Notes under the pieces: generated by a model | What the model was told of the DNA's origin: nothing | The model's input: the letters and a program-made list of their open reading frames with translations, nothing else | Database searches by the model: none | Shown: piece by piece, positions 21,875 to 33,685 of the stretch | How the letters are laid out: the number at the start of each line of letters is the position of its first letter | Position numbering within the stretch: position 1 is the stretch's first letter | Made by a program: the position numbers and the translations under genes | Origin: Rotaria macrura | Lineage: Eukaryota; Rotifera; Eurotatoria; Philodinida; Philodinidae | DNA length: 64,000 bases | Assembly: GCA_900239685.1 (NCBI GenBank) | Contig: OENT01000201.1 | Span: 1-64,000 of the forward strand | Reading direction: 5' to 3'

Positions 21875-23348
21875 CGACCTGTCCAAGCGTGACGGAATAA
21901 CGTTTTTGTGTACTCAAAAAGTGAGTACACTCTAGAATCGGTCAGTGTGTCCGGGCGTCCGGCCGTTAACACGATAACTCTTTACAAATACATTCGATTG
22001 AGCTGAAATTTTGTGCACAGAATTGTCTGATAAATATCTCAGTCGAGTTCGAAGATGAGAAGGATCCGGCAAGAAATGGCGGAGTTATCGAGAAAATTGT
22101 CATTTTTCAGCAAGCAATCCCTGAGGTGGGGTACAGGGATTTTTTCAAAAAAAACTTTTTTCTCAGAATTATCCACAACTTATGTAAAGTGACTCAGTTT
22201 TTAACGCTGATTCCGAATCTGATATTAGTTTTGAACCAAATCGTGCTTTCTAAAAGAACATTGCCAAAAAAAGGTCTCGAAATAAACAAAAACTGCATCC
22301 CGAAACTAAATTGTCTAGATATGTCTCAGTTGAACAGTAGTGTTGGGATTTACCAAAAACCTGGTTCTGTAGCTATTTAAAAGGACTATCGAAAGGTAAA
22401 AACCCGAAGTCAATAGATATTAATATTGACCAAACCATCCCTGAGGTGTATGTAGTACAGGGATTTTTTCAAAAAAAACTTTTTTCTCAGAATTATCCAC
22501 AACGTATATAAATCGACTCCGTTTTTAACGCTGATTCAGAATCTGATATTAGTTTTGAACTAAATTGCAGCTTTCTAACAAAACATTAGCTGCAAAAAGG
22601 TCTCAAATGCACAATGACTGCATCTAGAAACAAAATTGCCTAGATATGTCTGAGATGATCAGTAGTTTTGGAGTTTCCCAACAAGGTTTACCAAGATACT
22701 TCATCCGTGTACACATTCTAGAATGACTGATTTGTCTCATTCACTTTTTGAAGTACACACAACTCTCGGATATTAGTCCGAAGTTTTCACATTTATTTCA
22801 CTTTATCTCTGAAATATCTCAACAGATTGAAATCGAGCTGCCCTACACATCATAAAAGTTTCACTAGATCTTGCCATTCTGTTACCTTTTTATGATTCCT
22901 ATATATGTCAGTGACGGAATAACCAAAAATGGGCTTCATGTTCGAGTAGTGTGTAGAGAAGTAAAATATTTAGCTCAACGACGAGTGTGATTATAAACGT
23001 TTCTATAGAAACGTTGCAGTGGAAATGACGAGCTATACGTAGAAAACAAAACAATTCAAAATATATGATAGCTTCGTCTCACATGTAGAAAAAATTGTTG
23101 TGACAGAATAACGTTTCTCGTGGCGTAGTAACGCTTTTAAAAATCGGCATATTTTCATCAACGTTTATTTCTACAGAAAGTTAATTGTAGTTTCTCCGAA
23201 ATGAATGAATTGATAACATTTCTGAAAGAATAATTAAGAAAACGTCTCACATCATCCCTTTTAGAACGTAAAAATTATATAATGAAAGCATGAATTTTGC
23301 ATTTTTTTGACTTTGCCAAAATAGGTGGACGGTTACGTGGACAGGTCG
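21875..23348. mobile_element. 1.47-kb non-autonomous DNA element, TA-flanked, with internal tandem duplication
   Basis: The left tip is CGACCTGTCCAAGCGTGACG and the right tip reversed is CGACCTGTCCACGTAACCG, with TA on both sides (21873-21874, 23349-23350). Inside, a block beginning ATCCCTGAGG at 22117 recurs at 22437, giving a 320-bp tandem unit with high similarity. Each unit holds a small hairpin (ATCCCTG...CAGGGAT). A further inner inverted pair (GTGTACTCAAAAAGTGA near 21918 and its reverse near 22735) suggests nesting. Several GTGACGGAATAAC-like words recur. There is no transposase. Frames over the tandem units are not credible genes. Confidence 0.75.
22117..22700 (+). repeat. Tandem duplication, period 320 bp, within the 21875-23348 element
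   Basis: Unit 1 begins at 22117 and unit 2 at 22437. Both share GGGATTTTTTCAAAAAAAAC, CAGAATTATCCACAAC, TTTTTAACGCTGATTC and TGATATTAGTTTTGAAC. The unit-2 body ends near 22700. Confidence 0.85.
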
Positions 23349-23396
23349 TATGGATAGTTTTACTCTCGAACAAATGGAATATAACAATATTTAGAG

Positions 23397-25688
23397 TTAG
23401 TCCACATTTTTGTATTTTAATTGTTTCAATGCATTGATGAATTTTGAAAATTCATGTGGAGATAAACATTGCTGTTGATGTTTGAACTTTTCTTCGAATC
23501 TAAGTTTTATTCTTTCATATTCTTTTGTCCAAGAAAACGTTAAAATTGCTTGAGTATACAACAGTAGTTCACAACCATTCTGAAATTGATAGAAATCGTG
23601 GAGTTCAGGAATAAGATTATTAGTTGAAAACCATTGTTGAATATCTGTTTTAGTCCATCGCTTAATGTTCAATGTAGATTGAACTAGATTTATGTCTGAA
23701 GAAATATTTTCCTTGATTACTAGTAGAAGTTCATCACAAGTATTTGTTATATTTCTTTCATCAATATAGATCTGTTTTGATTCGCTTATTCGACTTTTAA
23801 GCCATCCAGTTATTTGATAATCACCATTGATCAAGACTGAAATAAACGGTTTTTTCAAAATATCTGTAATATAGATCAATTCTTGACGACATGATTTACT
23901 ATAGAAAAAGTGATTTGATATAAGAAAAACTAGAATATCACATTGTTCAAGTGTTTGTACTGTTTCATTCCATGAATACTTCAAATTATTGAAATCAACG
24001 CACACGGCTAATGCTGAATATGTACTCAATACATTATAGAATTTCCGACAAATATCTATATCAATATGAGAATAACTAATCATTAATGAATAAACAGATT
24101 TCGTTTTAGTTGTCGAATCCACATTCATCGCATTTGTAGGTGATGGCGGATGTAAATTTTGCCAAATGCCATCAATGGCTCTTCTTAATGATGACATGTA
24201 ACGAGATACATACAAGTTAGGTAATATTTTTTCAATGATATCACTCGATTCGAATATGATGAGTCGATTTATAAGTTCCATATTTTCTATTAAGCTATTT
24301 TTATATCGATCATGAAATGAAATACTCCATAGAATGTTTGCTAGTGCTGTCACTGTTAGAACGTCTAAAGCAAGAACACTGTAATTCAATCTTTCGATTT
24401 CGACGCAATGTAATAAAAACTTCAATACATTGAACACGTATTCGGGTAATGTAAAATTATATTTATGAGAAATGAAATGAATGTACTTATCATTCGTACA
24501 TAATTTCATAAGAACAATCAATAATTCTGAAATGTGAAATTTTTGATCACGATATGAACGTAATAATATGCCATCGAAAATTGCTGGAGCTAGACGATAT
24601 GTTATAAGCCAGTTAGTATTTTCCATTACGAGTTCATCTGAATCAACGATTAATACTATAATCATAAAATAGAGTAATTGAAGATCTTCATACCATTTTT
24701 TATCAATTATAAAATCCATATGTATATTGAGTATGTTTTCACTGAACTTCATTAAAGTACTATGACTTTGATATTTTTTGAGTATGATTACTCCTTCATC
24801 ATGACGTGCGATATTATATAAAATATGTAGGATAGCAGCATACTCCTTAGCATTCAAACACGAGAGTAATAACCAACGTAAACATGCTTGTGGACAATCA
24901 GCATTAATAAATATTGGTATGGTTAATGTTTGGTTACTTGTCGTAAGAAGAAAATTGAATATATCTTTAATTAAAATATCATTTTGTGAACATTGATTAT
25001 TTACAAGATGTTCATCAATAAATTTGATAAATGGATTGAAAAGACTATGTTGATATTTTCTTAATTCTATATCTAATAATTTAACATTTAAACTATTCAA
25101 TATGCGTAAGACCATAATCAAAATTAGTTCACAAAATTTAGCAACAATACGTGTAGTTCGATCATTAGTCGACAATTCATTTATGACAAAAGTATTTATT
25201 CTTTTCGATGCATGTATTTGATCAAGTATACGATAATATTTCTGTTGCCGAGCTTTATATGACATTTGACGAACTACATCAGATATATCCTCTTGAAGTG
25301 ATAATTCAAAAAATGAACTAAATACGATGTTGTTTTCACATGCATAAAAACTGGCAATGACGTCAAAAAATTGTGGCATATCCATGAGATCAAGATAATT
25401 TTTTAATATTATTTCAAACATGTTAACAACATTTGTAGAACTAAACATTGTTCGATCAGCTAATTGATGGAAAAGTTGATTGAGATCATTTAAAAACAGA
25501 TCCGGTGTAGATATTTTGTTTGTATTTTCAAAATGAATTAATGATTGTCGTAATTGTTCGAATCTTTGATAAATTTGTTGAATAGCTTCATCGATAGTTT
25601 TTTCATTATTTTCAATAGCTATAATATAACCAAACAATGAGTCAAATTCTCTAATGATACTGAGAACGAAGCTTTTGTATATGTACAT
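23397..25688 (-). CDS. ARM-TIR-SAM-like protein, paralog 1
   Basis: Single-exon gene of 763 residues starting at ATG 25688. Residues about 1-520 are alpha-helical; stretches such as VLTVTALANILWSISFHDRY look like armadillo/HEAT repeats. A TIR domain spans about 534-650: box 1 SLMISYSH, a central VDFNNLKYSWNETVQ, and FLISNHFFYSKSCRQEL. The Glu at about 603 aligns with the catalytic Glu of TIR NADases (SARM1-type). A C-terminal segment (about 676-740, WTKTDIQQWFSTNNLIPELH) resembles a SAM domain. TIR proteins act in innate signalling or cleave NAD+; which applies here is unknown. There is no signal peptide or TM, so it is probably cytosolic. The paralog at 48998-51265 has the same layout, with a little over half of TIR residues identical by eye. 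Domain calls for TIR are firm, ARM and SAM moderate. Confidence 0.87.
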   Translation of the reverse strand: MYIYKSFVLSIIREFDSLFGYIIAIENNEKTIDEAIQQIYQRFEQLRQSLIHFENTNKISTPDLFLNDLNQLFHQLADRTMFSSTNVVNMFEIILKNYLDLMDMPQFFDVIASFYACENNIVFSSFFELSLQEDISDVVRQMSYKARQQKYYRILDQIHASKRINTFVINELSTNDRTTRIVAKFCELILIMVLRILNSLNVKLLDIELRKYQHSLFNPFIKFIDEHLVNNQCSQNDILIKDIFNFLLTTSNQTLTIPIFINADCPQACLRWLLLSCLNAKEYAAILHILYNIARHDEGVIILKKYQSHSTLMKFSENILNIHMDFIIDKKWYEDLQLLYFMIIVLIVDSDELVMENTNWLITYRLAPAIFDGILLRSYRDQKFHISELLIVLMKLCTNDKYIHFISHKYNFTLPEYVFNVLKFLLHCVEIERLNYSVLALDVLTVTALANILWSISFHDRYKNSLIENMELINRLIIFESSDIIEKILPNLYVSRYMSSLRRAIDGIWQNLHPPSPTNAMNVDSTTKTKSVYSLMISYSHIDIDICRKFYNVLSTYSALAVCVDFNNLKYSWNETVQTLEQCDILVFLISNHFFYSKSCRQELIYITDILKKPFISVLINGDYQITGWLKSRISESKQIYIDERNITNTCDELLLVIKENISSDINLVQSTLNIKRWTKTDIQQWFSTNNLIPELHDFYQFQNGCELLLYTQAILTFSWTKEYERIKLRFEEKFKHQQQCLSPHEFSKFINALKQLKYKNVD

Positions 25689-27479
25689 TTATTGAAAACT
25701 ACTTAATTCTTTACATACTTGTAACAAGTTTTTGTTCCAACAAATAGCTCGACATGTTGTAAAAATACCTTAAGAATAATACAAATGTAAAGTTTTTATT
25801 TCTGCTGATAATTATTTTAATAACACATACAGATAAGAAAACATTTATTCTTCAAGGTTTTTCTTGCGTCGTAAGGCTGTCGTTTTATTTATCTGAATAT
25901 ACAGAACCAAATTAAGATGAATGCAAATTAACTTTCATATCAGATTCATTGCGAAATAATACTCAAGATGGACGATTATAGAATAAAAAGAAAACTGATG
26001 ATTGGTGCAATCCTTCGTAATCGAAGTCCCATTGTTTGATGACAATTATCACCATTGCATCTATGTGAGAGTGTGTAAGTTGACGACATTCTTCTTCTGC
26101 TTGATAGAGATGTAATCTAGTTCGTAAAATGAATTTTAACAAGTTGATAAAACTAAAGGAAGATATTCGAATTTTCGGGTTTTCTCACTTCGATAAAGAT
26201 TCAACGTCAATCTTTTTCCTTCCTATATATTAAAAGCTTTCATTGAATGTCTTCTTATTAATGTCTGACATAGAGTAATAAAATTCTTTCAATTGAGAGC
26301 AACCTGAATCTGACGGCAAGTAAATTAGTTCATATTCAGATTTCATTGTAATTAATAGGCTAAACTGAAAACTCAAATATTTATTAACTTCATAAACCAT
26401 ATGAATGATAATACATTTCGATACACAAATCCATTTGAACCATTCCTTTCATTGTTTTCAATTGAAAACGAATACAACAGCGAATCTTTAATGCATATTG
26501 GGGCTCAATCTTGTTAAAGATGTGTATGACAATAAAAGTGTATAAAAGCACTAATAGATCTATCATTAGTACTATATTTTACTAGAGAAAGAAACACATT
26601 GCTGTACTGAACTACAAGATTAGACGATTAATTTATAGACATATTCAGTTTGCTATACATAGTTCTTTGTTGTTTTATGATAGTAATCTATGCAGGTATT
26701 GAATGAATAATGCCAAATTAATTCATCCCTTTCTATTACTTCGTACGATCCATGACCATCAATTATTCGGTGTATTTTATTAAATGATAGGCAACGATGA
26801 GCCATTGTTTTTCTATTATTTATCCATGATCGACCACATGAGTAGAGGCAATGTAGAAAAGTGATATTTTCAGAATTATTTTCACAGAGAGAGGCAGAGG
26901 CAGAAGATGCTGACAAGGTCTAACTGTTATAAATTTACTAATTTATCCTATTTTACAAGGAAAAATAAAGTTTGAGCATAACAAATACTTTCATGAAGAG
27001 ATCACAAGTTGAAAATAATGAAACTCTAAAACCTGTGCTTCACTATGATAAACGTTATAAATAATCTACGAGGTTGTAATTAACAGTGATGCACACAACA
27101 CTCTCACCACTATGTCATATCCCTATAGAAAATTGTAAAGATTTATGGAGTACACGAAGCACTACTTGTAATGGTTCTATTCATGTTGAAACTAAGTTAG
27201 AGAAATGTTTTTCTAGATTTTCGAAGGAGTCATATCGAGTGAAAAAAAGGAAAGAGCTGTGATGTACATTGCACGTATCTGTTTTAACTACAAGAGATGT
27301 TGTCTCTCGCTTAAAAAACGAACTCTCTTCTCGTGTTTAGATGGCGGTAGCTAATGCTGTACTTTTTTCAAGTTGGAAACCTATGAATCATTGCTTCGGT
27401 GACGCATGGTATTACGCCAATTTTCTTCCTATGGAGGAAGAAACCCAGTTGCTACTCACTCTCAGAATCATTTCGAAAT
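25689..27479. other. Intergenic region between TIR paralog 1 and the FEM1-like gene
   Basis: Divergent promoter region for both genes. A minus-strand open run at 26653-26916 (SENITFLHCLYSCGRSWINN ... ending KTTKNYV) could be a terminal exon after an AG near 26920, but it has no partner exon or known family. A GTATAAAAG TATA-like motif lies near 26538, and nothing obvious lies downstream of it. Otherwise nothing is seen. Confidence 0.35.
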
Positions 27480-29801
27480 ATGGCTATTCGGGGACGGAAA
27501 AGAAGTTACTCATTTATGGTGAACGAAAGTTCTTCAATCATAAGACAACAAGTTTTTGAATTTGTTGTTCACGATAAGCCGTGTGAACTCGGCATTTATT
27601 TACATGAAATCCTCTGTAAATCTGTTGTATTCACCGAGATGCATCATTTGGATGGCCAATTCTTAAGTCTGTTAATGTTGGCCTCTCTGAATGGATATGA
27701 CGCAGTGGTACGTGCTTTGCTTCATCATTGTCCTACTTGTATCAACCAGACAGAATTGAAAGGAAGTGTACGTGACACCGATGGAGATTTAGTACGCAAC
27801 GCAACAGCTTTATGGTGTGCTCTTGACCGAGCTCATTTTACAGTAGCACATAGTTTGATTCGTCTGGGTAAAGCTGATGCTGCTAACGGACCGATTCATC
27901 CACTTCTGATTGATGCCATTATTAGAAAAAGACTCGACATCGTTCGCTTTTTAATAGAAAATGGTTACGCTGACGTCAATCAAACAGTAACCAATGATCG
28001 TAATCATGATACTAGTCTCATAGTGGCTGCCATCAAAAACTACACTGAAATCATGACCTATCTCATAGAGAAAGGCGCCAAACTTGATTATAGAAACATT
28101 TATCACGGTAACACCCCAATTTGTACAGCCGCTACAGAAGGACATCTAGCAGCAGTGGAGCTGCTGTGTTTGTGGGGAGCTTCTACACTTAAGAAAAACC
28201 TTCACAACAAGACTCCACTCATAATAGCAGCTGAAGGTAATCAATTGAATATAGTCGATTGTTTATTGAACTACAGTCACGATGAAACGAGCTTCAACGA
28301 TCTTGAACTAGTTGCTGCTAGCTGTTTAACCTCAAAACATTATCTTCAACATCATGAATATGAAAAAATGATGGGTTTATTGCAAAAATCAATACAAAAA
28401 CGTAGTCAATATCATGTACCGAAAATCGTCGCCGAACCCGTTGCTGCTTTTGATTTTCATAAAGAATGCCAGTCGGTCGATGAATTGAACGAGATTACGA
28501 ATGACACTAGCCGTATATATATTGAGGCCTTGCTTATTCAAGAACGTATTCTGAAAACTCGAAAAACTATATCACTACTTGAACCCCTCAATGATCAAGT
28601 AATCGAACTCATAAAAATGAAAGAATTCGATCGTGGACTAAATTTAGCATTTCATATATTTTATCTTTATCAACAAATGGAACTAGAGACAAATCTTCAT
28701 CGTTTTGTCTGGATTTTCTGCAAAATTCTTATTGCACAAGTGTCTTTTCCTGTTGATCATTTTTTGAAAGCTTGCAATCTAGTGTTCGAACCATCTCAAA
28801 AGGTACCCAGCAATACGACTTTAAACAATGCATTGTTTCTGCTTGTTATTGCAACTAAGGTATGAATTTTCTTGTGCGAGTATTAAACAGACATAAGTAA
28901 ATATTTGTTATGCATGTCCATCAGTTGTTATTAACTCTGAAGTAATATTCTACCAATTATGTCTCTGTTTTTTTTGTAATTCTTTGATCGTGGAAGAAGT
29001 AGAGATGAAAATTCATGGCACTTAAGATTCTATATGATTATCGAATCCGATAACATTTTCAAAATAGAGAAGTCTGCGATTTTATAATTATTGTTCTAGT
29101 TTTGTTTTAGGTGCTGGCAAAAGTAACCTTAAGCAATACTAACTTTCGGGCTATCATTCATTGGGTGCAAAAGCTATGTCGTCAACGAATCACAACACTA
29201 AAGAGACAAACCATATTACATCTTAGTGTTGATTCAAAAACGAACGATAATTTAACGTACCGACCGAGGGACATTAAACCTCTAATTGTGTAAATAATGC
29301 TGAATGTGATTTGAAATTTTAAAAAAAATAAACGTATTTCTTCTTTGATTTCTGTTTTATAGGTTTCCAAACTTGACTGCCACGAAGTTTCTTTTTACGT
29401 ATGGAAAACCATGGATCGATGTAGATGCTGTAGAAGCAACCCAAGGTAACACTGCTTTACATATGATTTCACGTTGTTCGGGTAGATATGCAGGCACGGA
29501 ATCACTAGCCATCGTCAAATTACTACTCAATGAAGGAGCCCATGTTGACTGCATAAATCGAAACGGTCAGACACCATTAGCAGTAGCTATTCAAAATCAA
29601 ATTCAAAATCTTCTACAATCACAACAGACTCCTTCGTCTCTAAAATGTCGCTGTGCGCTTGTCATTGTTAACCAGCAACTCGCCTACGAGCGTGTATGGC
29701 CTGCGCAAACACGATTAAATACTTTCATTTTGTTGCATGGTGACTTGAAATGTAAACGTTCTACATTAGAAGATGAATCAGATGCGTCCAACGATTCATA
29801 G
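27480..29801 (+). CDS. FEM1-like ankyrin-repeat protein (CRL2 substrate receptor family)
   Basis: Exons 27480-28859, 29111-29289 and 29363-29801 join in phase with GT-AG borders and give about 665 residues (human FEM1B 627). The start is the first in-frame ATG (MAIRGRKRSYSF); MVNESSS, 12 codons on, is an alternative. After the N-terminus come seven or so ankyrin-type repeats (LSLLMLASLNGYDAVVRALL, TALWCALDRAHFTVAHSLIR, TPICTAATEGHLAAVELLCL, TPLIIAAEGNQLNIVDCLL). A helical middle region contains YIEALLIQERIL, as in FEM1. The C-terminal part has TILHLSVDS, a VFPN junction and NTALHMISRCSG followed by NGQTPLAVAIQ, again FEM1-like. FEM1 proteins recruit C-degron substrates to CUL2 ubiquitin ligases. 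Family assignment is strong; substrate and exact subtype cannot be told. Confidence 0.85.
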
Positions 29802-30124
29802 GATAAAAACCATACTATTTTATTTGAAATTAAATATCGACGATAATCAATAGTAAATGAATGCAGAAGAATTTATTCATTTTGTTATGTCATTTTATAG
29901 ATTGAAAAGATAATGAAAAAAATCTAACTCTGTGTTAATATGAAGAGTGTAGAACATCACTACTCAGCAGATATGATCGATATTCAATAATATGTTTGAT
30001 TTAGTTGATACAATATTTTACGAAAATAAATTATTACTTTTTTTCTCTTGTTTTTCTTCTGAGAATTTACTTTTGATAGCCATTCATAATTTTAGATAAT
30101 AGTTTATTTAGTCGTCTATTAGAA

Positions 30125-30283
30125 ATGTATAATACAGATCTGAAAAGTCGTGTCGTTGAATTGGCTTATGGATTCAACCTTGATGATAGAAAAAATGACT
30201 GCACCATGCCTATTGGAATATTACAAGCTGTCGAGCTGCTTGGAATTTGGAATCAATTATCGATTGTTAAATGGCGACAATGA
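30125..30283 (+). CDS. Small open frame, 52 residues, possible transposase or regulator relic
   Basis: ATG at 30125. It reads MYNTDLKSRVVELAYGFNLD, then an IGILQAVELLGIWNQ helix, ending IVKWRQ. Composition looks like the DNA-binding head of a larger protein cut short by a stop. No family is firmly recognised. Confidence 0.22.
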   Translation: MYNTDLKSRVVELAYGFNLDDRKNDCTMPIGILQAVELLGIWNQLSIVKWRQ

Positions 30284-30353
30284 ATAGCATAGAAATAGTC
30301 GGCACTGAAAGCGTCGAAAAAAGATCGAAAGAGAAAATATCACACGTCTAAAA

Positions 30354-30548
30354 ATGTCGAAAAGTTCGAGAATGACCTATATTAACAATTTACTCCAAAA
30401 TTGTATTCTATTGGTCGTTACCGTTTACGTTATTCTTTGTAATTTTTCATCGTGTGACAAGACTATTACATTAAAAGAAAGGATAATAGTCAAGAAACGA
30501 AAAAATCATCCTAAGAAATTATTTTCCAATATATGTCTACCAATATAA
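30354..30548 (+). CDS. Small open frame with signal-peptide-like N-terminus
   Basis: 64 residues from ATG. A hydrophobic segment (LLQNCILLVVTVYVILCNF) ends in SSCDK, followed by a strongly basic tail (KERIIVKKRKNHPKK). It could be a short secreted or anchored peptide, or chance. No homologue in the window. Confidence 0.25.
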   Translation: MSKSSRMTYINNLLQNCILLVVTVYVILCNFSSCDKTITLKERIIVKKRKNHPKKLFSNICLPI

Positions 30549-32160
30549 ATCAGTAGATTTTTCTTATAGATTTGTTAGCGTTAATTAAATTTTAATCTCT
30601 AATGGTGATCCGTATTTTTCTTACGTCGAATAAAGGCAAGCCTTTACTAGTTTTAAATGGTATTGTCTTTAAAAAAGATAAAGAAACTAAAATGAAAATT
30701 ATTGGGTTTGTCAAGCAGTTGGGTGCGGTTCCCACGTGCACAGGAGCATACAAGATATTGTAGTGAAGATCACCGTCAGTCACAATCATTTACCTTATCC
30801 AGAAAAAATGACATGAAACGAATTTCGTACGAAAGTAAAATAACGTGTTATGACAGAAGCAACTCCACTAATAAAGACTTGTGAAGAAGTTGTAGCATTT
30901 TAGATGTAACCACAAACAAGGCCACTCAAAAACTACAACGACAAATGGAATACAACAATGTATTAATACTGTGAACGAATGCTGTGCAAATCATGAAATT
31001 GACCTTAATGAATTATTAGATAGTTTGTCGTTAACGGTAGAAAAAAAATTAACTTTAACAGTTCACATACATCGTTATTTTAGCATTAGTTTAAAAAATT
31101 GTTCAGATTCTCTATCGCTTCACGTCGGTCTGAGTTCAAAAACTGTTCTATTTTCAAAGCATCAATAAAGCTATTGACATTTAAATAATCCAACTATCTT
31201 ATTTTAAAAGTTTCGACATTTTTTTCGATCAAACTATCATTCGATGTTTTCAATACATACCCCAATGGACGTTGTGAATTACACATCAAAAGTGGACTGG
31301 CCTCGGATTAAAAAACATTTTTGAAACTATAGGAATACCTGTATAGGATTTCATTTTCTGCATGATACGATCATTTTCACGACGAAAGTGAAAAATTGAA
31401 CAAAAGTATTTAGGTCTCGTACCTCGAGCCGCATCTAAAATATAGTTTATAGGAAAAAACTTTTCACGTTGCCAGGTTTTCAGTGATAGCTGGTGAGTCG
31501 GAGGGGGGGGGTGGTGCTGCGAAGATCCCTGTACTCTCTTCAGAGAAATGTCGAATCTCGTGAAAATATAATTAATATTGAATAGTAATCGAAAATAGGA
31601 CAAAATATAGGATTTTCCAAGAAAATAGGAATTATAGGTATTTTGCGTAATTAAATCCGAGCCCTGAAAGAGAGTACACTTGTGCGTCTACGTTAACATC
31701 ACTATAAATGACTTTTTTCTATCTAGCCACCTATTGATGATATTTGTACTACAGTACAGCAATTAACTTATCGATTACTGACGCGTTTCTCTCTTACTTA
31801 ATACTATTTGCTTTAAATAATTCAATAGAAATTCTATTCTCGCATCATTTATGTTTTTTCTTTCCCGATATATCTACAAAAAATAAGTGAGCCGGCAACA
31901 ACTGAAGTCTAATATTTCATGCAGCCAGATTAAAAAAGTTGTGACCATAGCATGAATTTTGTATCCTTTTCAAACTTTTTTCTGTGCTACCAGCTGCAAC
32001 AAAGATTATCGATTAGAAAATCTCATGTTAATCAAAGGTTGCTCAGAACATTAGAGTAAATTTTATGCTTAGATGCGTCTGGGACTGAAATATTCCGGAG
32101 CATGCCGCTTGCGTCCTTAACATTTTTCGTGATCACAAGATTTTTTTAAACTTTCAACAA

Positions 32161-32474
32161 CCCTGTAGATTCACTCCGGTAACTAGATTTAATGGGATCC
32201 GATCGGATTTTATGGTGAATTTCTATAAAACCGCCGGAATCCTCGTTGCGGAACGACATTCGGATCTTTACGATTGGAATCTGACAAAATCCGGTATAGG
32301 GTTCTGACAAACCTCTAATGATATCATCAGATACTGTTTGGCAATCAAATAATAAATCACTGTTTTCCCGTCAAATCTGAACTCATTCCTAAACCCGGAT
32401 TCCGATAGGATTTTGTCGGTTGGTCGGATCTGATCAAATCTTGTAGGATCCAGTATGGGATTCAATCACCTGGG
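32161..32474 (+). mobile_element. MITE copy 2 of the 362-bp family (diverged, shorter)
   Basis: The left tip CCCTGTAGATTCACTCCG and right tip ATTCAATCACCTGGG correspond to the tips of 12791-13152. Internal GGTGAATTTCTATAAAAC and GATAGGATTTTGTCGG blocks also match. At about 314 bp it has lost some internal sequence. A related GGATTTTGTCGGATTCCG patch continues at 32515-32600. Confidence 0.6.
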
Positions 32475-32814
32475 AACGAAGATACACTCAAATCCAAGAA
32501 ACCAGTGACCCGGAACCCGGTCCGGATTTCATCGGATTTTGTCGGATTCCGACAAAAACTGATAAGAATCTGTGAAAAATTATTCGTATCCAGCAGGATT
32601 TTATATCTGATTCCGGTTCACTGAATTCCCATTTAATTCCGATGGAATTCTGCCACTATTAAAGTGATCCGATTGATGACCTTCGTCTTGAGCATGAGCA
32701 ATTCAATGATACATTCCACGAAGATGTTTAGTAAAACAATTAAGTGACAAAGCAGCCATACAATCGAGTTCTCCAATATCACAGTATTAATTAAAACAAG
32801 ATATTTTTCATCCA
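32475..32814. other. Spacer between two MITE copies
   Basis: It holds a patch of GGATT/TCCGA words (32515-32640) akin to the flanking MITEs, perhaps part of a fourth broken copy, then AT-rich sequence. No gene is seen. Confidence 0.4.
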
Positions 32815-33176
32815 CCCAGGTGAATGAATTCAACATTGAATCCTATCGGATCTTACCAGATCCGACGAACAGACAAAATCCGATGGGATTCTGGGTTGAG
32901 GAACCACTAACGGATCCGAAAAGAAAATTCATATTTTATGATTTGGACATGATTCAATATCTGAAGTCAACATCTAAGGTCGATCAAATCCCTCCGACAG
33001 GTTGCATCGGATCCGACAGTAAGATATGATCGGATCACAATACTAGGAGACCGAATATCGATCCACAACCTGAATTCGTAAAGGAACTCATCAGTGCTAT
33101 AGAAATTCACATCAAGTTGGATAGGGCTTCTGTCGGGGATCCGCTCCGATTCGACTGTCGGAATGATTCTCCTTGG
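32815..33176 (-). mobile_element. 362-bp MITE copy 3, inverted
   Basis: Exactly the length of copy 1 (12791-13152) and its reverse complement at roughly four-fifths identity by eye. Tips are CCCAGGTGAATGAATTC and, reversed, CCAAGGAGAATCATTCC. TA follows on the right; the left flank is CA, consistent with a mutated TA duplication. Confidence 0.75.
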
Positions 33177-33685
33177 TATCCCAATATGAAATTATACATT
33201 GAGATTCATAATGATTTATTAAACGAATTCACACATCAAAAGAATTCGTCAAATAGGTAAAAAAATCAAAAAGAAAAGATAACTCTATCTGAAGTGCGAT
33301 CTAAGAAAGATAAAATGCTAGTCGGATATAGTTGATTATCCTTGAAGAAAATTTCTGTAGTTTATTTAATGTATATTATTAAAATGAATCTGAAGAAGGT
33401 AGCTTATGAAAACGAGTTTATAATGCATTGAATTCACTAAAATCTTATCCAGTAAATCTCAACATTTTTAAAAGCATTGTTGACTTTTTCCACTCATTAA
33501 AGATTTTTATTTTCAATTAGAATGATATTTAAAAATAGTGTATGCAGTGAGAAGTTAGGAAGTTCTCGAACTTCAATTTATTTATTTAAGAAAACGATAT
33601 TTCATCCATCTCTGTACACCATATTTTCAAAGTAGCTTCTGTAAGTTTCCTTCAACTCATTGTTAAGTTACATGTTTTAAGTAAC
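33177..33685. other. No gene seen
   Basis: AT-rich spacer between MITE copy 3 and the next inverted-repeat element. No reading frame of interest. Confidence 0.4.

Larger units (their letters stand above)
29802..32160. other. Gene-poor interval downstream of FEM1
   Basis: It contains two small frames listed separately (30125-30283 and 30354-30548). A poly-G run near 31500-31512 sits next to GCTGCGAAGATCCCTG, a word similar to one in the importin-beta intron at 61547-61575. No other gene is supported. Confidence 0.4.

Noticed and set aside
22126-22380. 84-codon frame
   Set aside because: It covers one tandem unit of a transposable element and is not conserved in the second unit.
27341-27559. 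72-codon frame overlapping the start of the FEM1-like gene
   Set aside because: It is in a different frame and has no family resemblance; the FEM1 frame starts at 27480.
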